From Mercurialis annua (lineage: Eukaryota > Streptophyta > Magnoliopsida > Malpighiales > Euphorbiaceae): 64,000 nt of DNA. The position numbers were made by a program, and so were the translations under genes. How positions within the stretch are numbered: position 1 is the first letter of the stretch; each line of letters begins with the position of its first letter. The notes below the pieces were generated by a model. The model was not told the DNA's origin. It did no database searches and saw nothing but the letters and a program-made list of their open reading frames with translations. Below, piece by piece: positions 30,518-42,164 of this stretch. Location: contig NC_065571.1 in NCBI RefSeq assembly GCF_937616625.2, positions 47,043,651-47,107,650 on the forward strand, read 5' to 3'.

Positions 30518-30800
30518 CTCCCTCCGATCCATAATATTTAACGCATTTAGTTTTAACACAAAAATTAAGAAAATAATTAATATGTCTTAATTTGTAAACC
30601 TTTTACTAAATTAACCCTATATTGAAATTTGTTTACATTTATAACTACCATTTTTATTTTTTTATTGTATTATTTCAATAAATTAATGGGAGGTAAACAT
30701 GGAAAAATAGCAACTAATGCTCTCTTGATATTATAACATGACAAATATTATGGATCAAACCAATTTTTCAAATGCGACAAATATTATGAACCGGAGAGAG
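30518..30800. mobile_element. Stowaway MITE, 283 bp, TA target site
   Basis: Starts CTCCCTCCGATCC and ends GGAGAGAG with paired arms (ataatatttaacgca / tgcgacaaatattat), flanked by TA at 30516-30517 and 30801-30802. Classic Tc1/mariner-derived Stowaway. Confidence 0.92.
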
Positions 30801-30802
30801 TA

Positions 30803-32255
30803 TTAAAGTGGAATAAAACATGATGCAACGTCTGAAACTTTAATCCCATTAAGATTAGAAATTCTAACCAAAACGATATACTTTATGCGACTTATATTCC
30901 CAAGATGATCAAGTGCTACATGCAATCACACCCAAGGATAAATACTTCATGTCGAAGAGAACTTAATACATTAGATACACAATAGCAAAAAAAAAAGATA
31001 AAGAAACTATCAGTTAATGCATGATTCCATCCAAGTGCCACTTTAATGAACTACAAGGGGGAAAAAATTTGTAATATAAAAATTAATCTTCCAATTTCAA
31101 ATGCAATCACAATCATCAAGAGAAATATTTAATGTTGTTCATTTCATAGACCGGGTCTAGGTAAGAACTTCCCAATCTTATGTACATGTTGTTCACCTCT
31201 AACTTGGAAATGGATGAAAATCAAAATAGAGTTGACAAGATAAATAAACCAATAAAGTTCAGCATAAAACTAAACCCATCAACGAAATCATTATTCACGT
31301 AATTAAAGTTGTACCACAGATTAGTGACAAAGAGATTTCTATCTTTGTACTTCATCCGAGATGAATCTTTAAGGCCAATTGCACTTCAGACAACCCCGGA
31401 ACTTGCCAGATTCACCAACATCGTAACTATTTATGATGCTAAACGTGATCCTTAAAGGTCATTATGAAAGCTAATAATACATGCTAATATATGTTTCTAG
31501 TTTTCTCCAAGAAATCAATATTTAAAGAGATATTCTCCATAAACGAAAAACTAAAAAAATTTACAAAACAATCCCAACATACTCACAGAAAATGCTCATA
31601 TTGTCTTAATGTATTATGGGAAGAGACATGTGATGTGTTGTTAAATAAATAAAATTGCTCATTTACTGTATGCTAAATGTTTGATTCCTTTTTAAAACAG
31701 AGACCATAAACCTTCTCTCTAAGCTCTAAAATTTATTAATTTAGTTCGGCTCTCTTTCAATGAGCCTTTTTCCATCATCATATAGATTTCACTTGGATTA
31801 GCCGATGGCCAGATTATAAACTTATAGACAATCACATATTCACATGATAAATTCATGGAAGTTTGTTGAAATCCACACTGAACTTGGAGGTTGTTCAAGC
31901 CCAAGCAAACAAAATTGTGAAGGCATATAAAACAAATAATTGAACATGCTTAATTAAGTTCTCTTGTTAGAGTAAATATTGAGCATATTATCATAAAAAT
32001 AACTTCATAAAGCCAACTAAAAAAATGGTTATCAATTGACTTTGCAGTGAGATAAAAATAAAAGAATTAAAAGTCTAACATTAAAATCAATTCTCAATTT
32101 CTGCTTGGCATTAATCCTACAAATAAATACTATTATAATATAAAAATCCAAATCCACCTTTATTTATCCTCATCGCCTTGACTCCGCAATATTCATTCTG
32201 AAATTTTAGATATAGAATTACTATTTTTAATTAATCGTAATTTATAAATTAGTTT
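30803..32255. other. AT-rich intergenic, unassigned
   Basis: About 1.4 kb of moderately AT-rich sequence with no supported exon. A 61-codon minus-strand frame (31719-31904) is not recognisable. Could contain a decayed gene or intron, but I cannot support it. Confidence 0.3.
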
Positions 32256-33115
32256 TAAATTTGTTAAAAATTAAATTAAATAATTTAAACCCAGGAATCC
32301 ACCGCCTCCGCTCTAGCAACCTTTCTCTGCCACCACTTCGATAGTAAATATATAAACCCCGGAATCCACCGCCTCCGCTCTGACATCCTTTCTCTGCCAC
32401 CACTCTCACAGTGGTCGGAATGTCAGAGTCCGTCTATAAATACAGACCCATCTGGATTCGTCTGTCTGAGGATGAACCATCTGGGTTCGTCCTCAGATGA
32501 GAGATCGCTTGATCACCTGAGGATGAACCCATACAGACGAACCACTTTTTGGTTCGTCCGTAGATCTCTCATTTGCAGACGAACCCATCAGATCTGGTTC
32601 GTCCTCAGATGAGTTTCGTCTGAGAAGATGAACTTCATGGGTTCGTCTTCTCGGAAAAACTCCAACACTCGGGCCACTATAGGGGAGGCGATGGATTCTG
32701 ATGTCGAGTTTAGATTATTTAATTTAAATTTTTAATAAATTTTTGAAATTAATTATATATCTATATATTCATAAAAAAATGTATAAATATAGTTAGAATT
32801 AATTAAAAAAATTAATGTTAGCTCTAAATTTTGGAATTAAAAAGCATTAATTATAATTTTCTGAAATTTTAATGAAAATGAGTTTTTTTGTTTTAATTAT
32901 ACTATTATGAACTATTTAAAATATATATTAAAATGTGAAGTGTTAAAAAAGAGGTCAAATTGATGTTTGAAGGTGCAATTTCCAAAGAGTGTGGATTTTG
33001 AAGTTTGAGTGTACAATTGAAAACGAAAGGTGTGGATTTGGATGAAATATAATTTTACAACGTGAGGATGCAAACGAAAAAGGTTAAAAAGTGAAAGTTT
33101 TTTCGTATCATTAGT
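32256..33115. mobile_element. Fold-back element with GC-rich repeated core
   Basis: AT arms (aaaattaaattaaataattt, 32270s) pair with 32710-32740, enclosing a GC-richer core with two copies of 'ggaatccaccgcctccgctct' type text and several copies, in both directions, of 'gttcgtcctcagatgag' / 'gatgaaccca' (32450-32660). The right end (33060-33115) belongs to the family of 4132-4502. The left end and TSD are unclear. Confidence 0.5.
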
Positions 33116-33818
33116 CTATTTTTATTATCTTGTTACATATTCGATAGTCATCAATAAACTGAGTCAACTTTATCATAAAATTAAAAATACATTAAACATA
33201 ATTTAATGTTTAATATAATTAATATATGTAATATATTACATTAAAATGCTTATCCTACATAATCTACATAATTTCATTTCTATAGTTGAATATAAGGAAT
33301 TTTGTGGACTAAATTAGAAGAAAAAATCTCTTGGTCTCATAATCACATACGGATTTGTTTTAGAAGACATTATCATTAGATTTATTGAACAATTTAATGA
33401 CCTTTTCTTTTTTTGACTATTTATTTGGACACTTCTAGCAGGATATTGACTTTTATTACTATTATTTTTAGAATTTTTTTTTAATGGATTTTGTTCACTA
33501 TCTACACCGTTTATTATAAAAAAACATTATAAATTAATGTAATTAAAATTATATTTTTTTCTACATGTAGACCAAGTTTAAATGAATTTGATAAAATCAC
33601 AATTTTTATATTTTCAACTGACATTTTCTCATGTTCATTTGAATATGAAAGGTTATGTTCATTGAATCTATCCATTCACTATAAAATGAAAAGTCACGAC
33701 CCTAATGTTCAAATGAACACAAATAAACTCTCTATCCTTATATTTTACATAAATATAATTATATTTTTTTTTTAAAATATATTACTATATTTTTTATTTA
33801 TAAAATATTATATTATAT
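33116..33818. other. AT-rich intergenic
   Basis: Nothing recognised. Confidence 0.35.
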
Positions 33819-33829
33819 TATATTTTTTT

Positions 33830-34506
33830 GCTTAATCACTAAAAAAACCCTAACCTTTTAATCCATTTTCACTTGCATTCTGATATTGCAATTTTGTCTA
33901 TATCACCCTAATTCGCACCCTTCATACCAATTACACCCTAAAAAATTAAACTGATCCTTTTCTACTAGAAAGAAAAATACCAATTCGATCCTCCAATTTT
34001 AACATAATTTTAAAAAATATTTAATGTTATTAAATAAAAATAAAAAGCCCTCTATTCCGGTCGGCTCTCTTCCTCCCTCTACTCTGGCCACCGCCGGAAT
34101 AGTCGGACCTTGTTCTTCTCCATTGGAAAAGAACTGTTATTGTTCTTCTCCAATGGAGAAGAACGAGGTCTCCATGGCCGGACTTCTCCAGCCATGGAGT
34201 CCGGCCATGGAGAATTTTTTTAATACTTAAAAAAAATTATAATATTTAAAAAAAATTATTTTAAATTTTTTAATTTTAGGAGAAGGTTTTTTTACTCGTT
34301 TTTATTATACTAAGTGTTTTTTAAAAATTATGCTAAAAATGGAGGATTAAATTGGTATTTTTTTCAAGTAAAAAAAAGGATCAATTTAGTTTTTCAGGGT
34401 GTAATTAGAAACGAAAAGTGCGAATTAAGGTGATATAAACAAAATTGCAACGTCAGGGTGCAAATGAAAAGGGGTTAAAAGATTGGGGTTTTTTTGGTGA
34501 TTAAGT
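33830..34506. mobile_element. Mutator-like fold-back element, about 0.68 kb
   Basis: Left end gcttaatcactaaaaaaacc, right end ggtttttttggtgattaag; arms of over 150 bp pair. Flanked by tatatttttt (33819-33828 and 34507-34516). The GC-rich centre (34050-34215) has several self-complementary pieces (ctccattgg, tggccgg, ccatgg). The 68-codon frame across it is not convincing. Confidence 0.7.
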
Positions 34507-34516
34507 CTATATTTTT

Positions 34517-35065
34517 TATAATTATAAATTATTAAAATTAAGAAATCATATATTTATTTCTTTCATATAAAATAATTTTTCTATATATTTTTGACCATTA
34601 CTATTATTTACAATTATATTTCACACAACAAATTATTTTTAAGTTTTAAAATAAAAGTATTAAAGATAGAATAGTTTATGTAGATTAGAATTACATAGAG
34701 TGGAAGTCATATAACAAAAGACATATATATGATTTTTCAAATTTTAAACTACTAAATAATAAGTAAAAATAAAGATACAAGTAATAAAATAATTGAAGAC
34801 AACCAAATTTAGACGTAAATATCAAACATTAACACAACGATTTCGTTGAACGGTTGCTTCAATATTTATTTTTTGATTTGTCATTCGATCTGTTCGATCC
34901 ATTAAATTCTACTATTTCCGATCTTCATCATTGAGATTCTAAAAAGATATATCCCCAACCTTTTTATTTCTTAGATCTACAAGATCTTAAATTTAAGGGT
35001 CAAACAAACACTAAAAATTCTTAAGATATCTAAGAAATCAAATCAAAAGACGTACGAAAGACTTT
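34517..35065. other. AT-rich intergenic
   Basis: No gene recognised. Confidence 0.35.
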
Positions 35066-35181
35066 AAATTTTATTCAATCATCATGATAGAATAAAAACT
35101 GAAATCAAAAATAAAATTTTAACAAATTTTATTCAATCATCATGATAGAATAAAAACTGAAATCAAAAGTAAAATTTTAAC
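35066..35181. repeat. 58-bp tandem duplication
   Basis: 35066-35123 and 35124-35181 are nearly identical (aaattttattcaatcatcat to aaaattttaac). Confidence 0.9.
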
Positions 35182-35439
35182 CAATACTTATTGAAACAAC
35201 CCAAAAGGATGAAGAAAGTGAGAGTTTTTTTTTAGAATGAAAGAAGGGCAGAAATTGTAGAGGGACGGAAATATGCTGAATGTTAAATTGAAAGTTATAT
35301 TTTTTAAAAGTTTTATTTTTTCTACACACAATATTATTATTCTATGTACACCTAAATATATTGATCAATTATAATTGTATTTCATACATTTAGTAATTAG
35401 TTATATTTAAATGTGTTGTCATATTTTTTATATATACAA

Positions 35440-35726
35440 GGTTAAATGCAAATGCATACACCAACTTTGACCTAATTTACAATTACAACATAAACTTTGA
35501 AACTTGGCAATGTCCGTAACCAACTTTACACTTTTGGCAAATCGATACACTAAACTCAAAAAACACTAACGTGGACATTGTAATAAACCGCCATTTGTCG
35601 TTTTATGATTGGTCGGTGAACCAATTTGCCAAGAAATGAAAGTTGGTTACCGACATTGCCAAGTTTAAGAGTTTATGTTGTAATTGCATATTAGATCAAA
35701 ATTGGTGTATGAATTTGCATTTAACC
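35440..35726. mobile_element. Mutator-like MITE, 287 bp
   Basis: Starts GGTTAAATGCAAATGCATAC and ends GCATTTAACC with arms of about 100 bp. Imperfect 9-bp TSD (tatatacaa / catatataa, 7 of 9). Confidence 0.72.
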
Positions 35727-36513
35727 CATATATAAACTTTAATTGTATAACTTTAATTTAATAATTATTATTATTAAAATTAATTTTTTTTCTCATTTAG
35801 TATAATTATTCTATATATTCTTGATGGCGTCTGCCTTCTGGATTTTTGATTAAACCTGTAAAACAAGGGTTAATCGGAGTCTGATTATCTCTCCGATACT
35901 TAAGTCAGTATTGAATTTAAATAGAGTATTTGCGTATTGAATGTAATCATGTGATTGAGCAAAATCACAAATCTTTATATAGTAGTAGTGAGGGAATAAC
36001 TTGTAGTATCTGAACAGAAAAATGATTTCTATTTAGTAGTGTATGATTGAATAGGAAAATGATTTCTTATTAAAGGAGAGTTCTATTTAAGAGTGTCTTA
36101 CTAAATAAGGTTATCTTCCCAAATGGCAGTTTATCCAAATAGTAGAGTGATTTCGTATATCCGGTCTTCTAAATCTTATTCCATTTCCATGTAATTAGGT
36201 TTCAGGCGACGCACTTTGACTTGATTTCGGATCATAGGACTCGGTCTTGTTGGGGATTCAAGCGAATCTCTCTTCAGCCTTTAGGCACGTGATAGGAGTA
36301 AAATACTCTTATATTCTAGAGTGTTTTTGATGCACTTTAACGTATTTTGTCACGCACTTTGAGGTGTATTTATATCTTATTTGTGTGCTTAAGCATTTCA
36401 GACTAACGAAGCGTTTTGGGGCATCTTTGGTGTTAAAAGAGGAAGAATCAAGGAAAGGAAGCAAAGAGCAAAGCTGAGAGTGAAAGAAACGGAGACTTTG
36501 GGAAGTCTGAAGG

Positions 36514-36647
36514 TTGCATGAATCGTGCAAGCAAGCTCTCCAAGCATTGCACGATTCGTGCAGGTCAAAAAGGGGAAGCAGTTTGTGTTTTTCTCTTTTG
36601 CACGATTCGTGCACTCTTGGTTTAGTGACTTTGCACGGATCGTGCAA
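36514..36647. promoter_or_regulatory. Four phased palindromes in solo LTR 2
   Basis: Sites with core GCACGATTCGTGC: 36514-36530 (one mismatch), 36547-36562, 36598-36613 and 36631-36647. Centres near 36522, 36555, 36606 and 36639; spacings 33, 51 and 33 bp; first centre 232 bp from the LTR start. Place and spacing match the array in 16391-17859, but the sequence is different. Confidence 0.7.
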
Positions 36648-36764
36648 AGGCTTGAAGATGGATTTCGAATTTGTGAAGGAAAAAGGACAAGGCTTGGGAC
36701 CACTTTCTCTTTCGGCTAGACAAAACTTGTACATGGATGTTTTATTTTCCTCTTTTGTATGGCC

Positions 36765-36771
36765 TATATAA
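36765..36771 (+). promoter_or_regulatory. TATA box of solo LTR 2
   Basis: TATATAA at 475 bp from the LTR start, same offset as in solo LTR 1. Confidence 0.6.
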
Positions 36772-38407
36772 GACACCTTATCTCTACACATGAAAAACAA
36801 CACTTATTCTCTACACACTTTTAGTCATCTTTAAGGAGTAGAATAGTCTAGGATTTTGTGCCTCCATAGTTTCCACCATTGTTGGTGCTTGGAAGCTTTC
36901 ATTGCTTTGTAAGAACAAGACTTATCTATTGGATACAAGCTTTTATCTTTAATTCTTCATTATCTTCTTTATGATTTATTATTCTTCATATTCAATTAAG
37001 GTAACTTTTTTTTACTCTTTAATGTTTAGATTAATGTTTATTGCTTGTGTTGAGAACTTAGCATGATTGGCTAAACCCCCATGTTTGGGGGTTGATATGA
37101 TGGTTGAAATAATTGCTAGATTGGGTTAGGGTTTGGCTTGTGTGTTCTAATTAATTGCTTAATGCCTATTAAAGATTGATCACCTAGTATTTGTTGCTAG
37201 ATTAATTTTCACCTTGAGAGAGGATTTATTAATTGGAATTAATTAGATGCTTAATTTGTAACACCATGAGAGTGGGTTAGTAATTAGGTGGCCTATGAGT
37301 TGTGTTTAATTGCTAATTGCCCCTAATTGTGTTTAGTGCTACGAGAGTAGGTTAAGCTTAGTTAGTTGTGGTTTTGTAACTCTTTGAGGCTCGAGAGAGC
37401 GGGAGTTGCGATTTAGAAAAAACTCGGTTCACGTTTAGAAGCCATAGTCCGAACCCTTGATAGTAATTGGTTAATCGTAGTATCAACCCTCAAGCTTGTT
37501 ATCCATAGTTTATCTTAATCATTCAATCGCTTGCTTATTGCTTTTTGCTAGTTTAATTGTTTAGTAATTGTGTTTACTTTAGTTAATGTTTTAATTGTTC
37601 AAATTTCAAATCCTCTATCCAATCGTTGTTTGCTTTCCGAATTGAATATCAAAATCATATTTCATTCTCATTAAACCTCTCATCCCTGTGGGTTCGACAA
37701 CCCGGACTTATAGTCCACTCTATTACAAGTTGGTGAGTAAAATTGCCAACAACACGGCGAGGTCTCATGGACTCAGATATTATTATCATTGGGTTTTCAC
37801 CTTAGGCGAGTCTTGGGATTAGAAGGTGGATCATGTACGACTCGATTCCATTATACTTATGCTGGAATTTGGTTTCCATCATTAGCCTTCCGCAAGTAAG
37901 CTAAAGCCTTGATAGTTATGCCTTTGTATGTTTTAGCTTTTATTTGGCGAGTCGATCTTTCTTCTGGCGAGTCGTTTCACTTGCCATTTGAATTTGTTGA
38001 TTTTTTTTTTGCGACACGTTTCTACTAACGTCTTCAGATGTAAGCAGTGTGTCTTTATTATACAGCGTGCATGAATTTGTTATTTGTAGGGTCTCTTTTA
38101 AATTTGCTTCATTTCTTCGTTTAATATATTTTTTTCATCATCTTCATCTTTTCTCTGCGTTTTTCCAGATATCTTGAATCTTTACTGCTACTTTTCATAT
38201 TATTTTTTAGTTTGTACAATCTTCAGGTATATTCATAGCTTTTACTGCGTTTTCAGGAGCGTTCCCATTTATAGTCATTTTCTAGTTATACCCTGGTTTT
38301 TCTGGTTTTTTCTCCGTGTTCTTCCTTTTTTTATTTTTCTATGCTTTCATCTTCTTTTCTTTCTGAATTTTGTTTTTTTTGTTGTTAGTTTATTTTCCCT
38401 TCTTTAG

Positions 38408-39013
38408 ATGTCGCCTAAGAAGATGAGAGTTGAGTTTGCCGCTATGGCAAGTATAGAGTCGTCTTTAACTGAGGAGGAACTTTCAGTAATTCCTTGGAAA
38501 TATATTTTTCCCGCGGATTATGAGGTTAGGAGACCCGACTTTCGTATGAAGTCATTCGCTTACCCAGGTTCGCCTCAGTTACTTATAATTTTTGAGGAGC
38601 AGCTTATAGATAGTCTTAGGTTTTCTTTAGATTCTTTTATTGCTGAGCTTTGTAGTGATTTAAATACTTCCGTAGGGGAACTTCATTCCGGGACCATCAG
38701 AATTATTACTTCTTTTATAGAGGCATATAGGCTTCGGGGACAACCCCCTTCTAGGAATGTTTTCTACTATTTCGACTCTTTGTCTAAGAATAATGAAGTA
38801 TTAGATTTCGCCAATAGTAGAAAAGGTCGATCTTATATCAATTTTCCATGTCGTGTAGGATGGCGACATAGGTATTTTATTGTTTCTCATGACGTTTCTT
38901 TTTCACGTTTCCCGCAGGGTTTGTCTCGTGAGTCAATAAATTCTCCTATTTCGCCTTTGAGTTTTCTCGAGTCTATCTTAGCTTTTAATTTGTGTTTTCA
39001 TAGTAATTTTTAA
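38408..39013 (+). pseudogene. Antisense additional ORF of element 2, N-terminal part
   Basis: MSPKKMRVEFAAMASIESSL, then EEQLIDSLRFSLDSF, GTIRIITSFIEAYRLRGQPPS and NVFYYF align with 9773-10484. The same Transposase_28-like domain. The frame stops after HSNF, where element 1 continues (HSIFQRPNLDVL); 39013-39046 has a T-rich tract ending in ttttag, so it may be an intron there or decay. Confidence 0.65.
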
Positions 39014-39159
39014 CAATTGTTTTTTCCTGTTTTAGTAAATAGCCACGTTAGGTGTCGGTGGTTATCTTTGAAGGATCCCTCAAAGAGCCTTACTGATATC
39101 TCAAATGAATTTTTTGAAGGTATTATTCCTTACTTATTCTCTTTATTTTTTCTTTCATA

Positions 39160-39408
39160 TGATGTCTTCTTCATTTGATGATATGCTTTCGGTCTAAAGT
39201 AGATATAAGTGTTCCAATGGGCGAAGTTGTTCCAATAAAAGTTGAGGCCATTCAACCTATTGCGGTAAATGTTGGTGTTGTCGAGGTTCTTGCTCCCTCA
39301 ACCTTGGTGGTCTCTTCATGGGAGGTCGCCGATGTTATAGTCATCGACTCGGAGGCAGTTGCCGAGGAAGTCCCCGATTCTCGTGAGGGTGTTGACCCAT
39401 ATCATTAA
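39160..39408 (+). pseudogene. Antisense additional ORF of element 2, acidic middle
   Basis: Matches the MSSSSDN...NVPM segment of element 1 (MSSSFDDM, KVDISVPMGE), followed by V/E/A-rich sequence. A frame change sits near 39180. Confidence 0.5.
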
Positions 39409-39497
39409 GCATCGCGCCACTCACTTCAGGTGCCGATGTTCTTATTATTGATGGTGGCGAATCTCAAGCTAATAAGAGGCGTCAGCTCGTTAAAAAG

Positions 39498-39680
39498 GTG
39501 GACGTGGCAGCAGTTCCGAAGTTAGCTGATTGGGCTAAAAGACAAGAGATATCGAGCCTTTTGAATCCTGTTGTCTTGGACGAGTATATAAAGAGTTTGA
39601 CTATTACTGAAGATATCGAGTGGTTTGACAAGGAACCTGATGAGGTTCTGTCGAACTTAGCTTGCCTTCAAGGTTTTTCA
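39498..39680 (+). pseudogene. Antisense additional ORF of element 2, exon before the conserved intron
   Basis: MDVAAVPKLADWAKRQEISS ... DEVLSNLACLQGFS, then a GT (39680) and a T-rich stretch to ttttag near 39779. Element 1 has the matching ELADIACFHGFS with its intron at the same point. Confidence 0.6.
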
Positions 39681-39779
39681 GTACGTTTTCATTTTTCCTT
39701 TATTTTTGTTGCTTTCTTTTTCTTCTTTTTTCTGTTTTATTATTTTTTCCTTTTCTTTTTCTTATGTTTTTTGTTTTAG

Positions 39780-40278
39780 TAAACTACTCAGGCGATTCTA
39801 GTCTTGAATGACCAGCGTTATTTCGCGGAAGGTGAAGTCCAAAAGTTAGCTGTTTTGCACGCTGAGTCTGAATCAGAGAAGGCAAAATTGAAAGGATCAC
39901 TTAAACAACATGATTCTCTACTTATGCAGTTGAAGGCTTAGAACACCATTTATAATCGTCAAGCGGCGCTTATCGAGAAAAAGGCAGCCGATCAGACGCA
40001 AGATACTAAGGCTCTTATCTATACCAACACTCATGTCGGCGGTGAGAGAGATCAGCTGAATACTGAGGTGGAGAATATTCATATCCATTTGCTCGATACG
40101 AAGTCCTTCTATTTGGCTTTCATGAGCGAATATTGATTGGCCATTGGACATAGGCTTCGGGAGCAAAATCCTGCCATTGATCTTTCCAGTGTTAATGGCT
40201 TAGACCCTCGGGATTTGGAAAAAGATTTGATAGAGAGAATAACGAAGGAGCGAGCCGACCATTCGAAATCGACTTGAT
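39780..40278 (+). pseudogene. Antisense additional ORF of element 2, coiled coil, broken
   Basis: Codons for TQAILVLNDQRYFAEGEVQK, then the coiled coil parallel to 11650-12135, interrupted by stops (for example tag near 39939 and tga near 40133), ending near the KSTstop at 40278. Confidence 0.6.
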
Positions 40279-41048
40279 TGTAATATTTTTTTTTTGTAAT
40301 TTTTTGATTTGGGTGAATTACTTCTTGTATATCTTTAAGATTTACGATGGTTTATTGTAACCTTTTTTGTTTTAATATACTTTTTAGTGATTTCTGTTGT
40401 TGTCGGGACGATTTGCCTTTTATTCATATGATTTATTAATTTTTAGGCGATTTTTGCCTTTTGTGATTTATTAGTTCTTGGCGTTTTGTCGTCCTTTGGT
40501 AGTTTTGTTCGTTTTATGTCTTTCCATTTCTTTGTTTATTTGTGGAAGTTTCACCCTCCTTTGTGGTTTTGTTTTTTGGGCGTTTTCATCTTTCTTTGTT
40601 TGTTTTTTGTTTTAGTTTTATCGCCTTTCTTTATTTGTTTTTGGGTGCTTAGCCTTTTATTTGCTTTTTAAAGAGTTAGTCTATACTCTTTTTGGTTTTG
40701 AGAGTAAATCTAAACTCTCTTTATTTTGTTTCAATGTTAATGTAAACCTTAAATTATTTTTTAGAACCGATATAGATTCGTTTGTTTTGATGGGGTATTG
40801 GACTCTCTTCATCATTGGAGCTCCAAGCTCTTTATTCTTGTGGGGTTTTTGTACCCTTATTTATTCGTGGTAAGATTTGCGAGAATCAAATTTTTTATTG
40901 ATGTAAAAAATTTCTTTATAAAAATAAAGAGAATTATAACTTTCATCGGGTAGACCCTAAGTTCCTACTAGCGATATGTTATTTGCTAATTCCTCCTCAT
41001 TCTTCTTTTTTATCTTTCTTCGGCTCCTGGAGGTCCACTATGGACTCG
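40279..41048. other. T-rich spacer between convergent ORFs of element 2
   Basis: Contains the weak repeat of 'ttagtctatactctt / agagtaaatctaaactctc' (40670-40720) that matches 12240-12540. Short plus-strand frames here are F/L-rich and look like chance. Confidence 0.5.
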
Positions 41049-42121
41049 TCATAGCACTTCTTGGCTATCTTCCAATCTCATCTTAATGTCGCCACTGCTT
41101 TTTCCGTATGGAATTTTAGGGCGAGCCATATTGCTTGTGCCTGCCGCTGAGTCATGGAGAAATGATCTTCCCATAATTGCATCATATGTTAAGTCCATGT
41201 CTACTATATTAAATAGAGACGTGATCTTTTTATTATTTCCTCTGTTTGGCCCAATTATGACCTCCAGAGTCACCGCACCGTGAGGATTGATGGATGGTCC
41301 TCTAAGTCCCGATAGCGGGATCGGGAACCAGCACAGTTTTGTGGCTGTTCCCCCAAGGCTCTTGTAAGCCGTATTCGTCATGAGGTTGACAACACTTTCC
41401 TCATCTACAAGTATTTGTTCCATGCTCCAGTTTTCAAAGATGGTTGTTATTATTAATGCGTCATTATGAGGTGCCTTCACGTGCTCATAATCTTCGACAT
41501 CAAAAATTATCGCGGGCATGTGTGTTTTCCTAATGCTCATTACTTCTTTCTTTTGCTTTTTTCTGATGGTCGAGGTGCTAAAGTCACCACCATTGATCAT
41601 GGATCGTCCCCAAAAATTTAGAGGGCCTTTCTTCATCTTTCTCTTTTGTTTTTTCATCTCTATGTCTCTTCTCTTCCTTATCGTTACTTTTATCTTTCTT
41701 GGCGATGAACTTCCTAAGCTCTCCTGAGTCAATCATTTTTTCTATTTCCACTTTGAGGTCCCGACATTCATCTTTGTCATGTCCATGTTCATCGTGGAAT
41801 TTGCAAAAATTCCTGGTGTCTCTTATTTCGACTCTCATCTTCGGTAGCCATTTCACATTTTTCATATTTTACTTGATCCACATCACGACGTTGGTTTTGC
41901 TCGTGTTAAGCGGTGTGTAGTTCTGTTCATCATCTCAGGGGTCATTTCTTGACTCATATCTATTTTGTGGGGCGAAGCGCTTACTTTTTTCAGGTCGATG
42001 GCGTCTTACCTTTGTCCTCGACCTCGGCTTATCCATTAATTTTTCTTTAGATTGTTTTTTTTTTGCTTCCTTTCCTCTTATAACTCTTCGCCCTTCGTCT
42101 AGTTTGAAGTACTTCTGTGCT
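41049..42121 (-). pseudogene. Tat-like gag-protease of element 2, partial
   Basis: 41049-41732 reads linker, IIFDVEDYEHVKAPHNDALI, NWSMEQILVDEESVVNLM (active-site region with D-E-E, catalytic triplet altered), PIPLSGLRGPSINPHG and TYDAIMGRSFLHDSA. 41584-41865 has the gag finger FCKFHDEHGHDKDEC in another frame. Upstream gag continues in pieces to 42121 and ends abruptly. Not functional. Confidence 0.8.
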
Positions 42122-42164
42122 AAAAAGGTTGTCGTTCGTCTTCTCAGATAAAAAAATTAAAAAA

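Larger units (their letters stand above)
36290..37751 (+). mobile_element. Solo LTR, 1462 bp, in the Tat-like LTR
   Basis: Starts TGATAGG, ends CCAACA; near-match TSD gcacg (36285-36289) / acacg (37752-37756). Same family as 16391-17859, as shown by length, TATA offset and shared text ('taaacccccatg', 'gaggctcgagagagcggga', 'gggttcgacaa'). Confidence 0.85.
35822..37881 (-). repeat. LTR of Tat-like element 2, interrupted
   Basis: 35822-36289 and 37757-37881 together make about 593 bp, matching the 600-bp LTR at 8638-9237; the gap is the solo LTR. Confidence 0.85.
35822..42121 (-). mobile_element. Tat-like non-autonomous LTR element 2, truncated
   Basis: The LTR (35822-37881, TGATGG ... CCATCA) is interrupted by a solo LTR. 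Next to it is a purine tract on the minus strand (reverse complement of agccttccgcaagtaag). Then come the plus-strand antisense ORF series (38408-40278) and minus-strand protease/gag (41049-42121). Similarity stops at about 42121, inside gag; no right LTR is present. Same plan as element 1 and again without pol. Confidence 0.85.

Noticed and set aside
31719..31904. 61-codon minus-strand frame
   Set aside because: Protein-like composition but no motif, splice context or neighbour that supports a gene.
34024..34230. 68-codon frame with SPLEKNCYCSSPMEKN repeats
   Set aside because: Lies in the self-complementary centre of a fold-back element; the repeats reflect the inverted DNA, not a protein.
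36309..36803. 164-codon minus-strand frame with HESCN/HDSCN repeats
   Set aside because: Inside the solo LTR; the repeated words come from the palindrome array.
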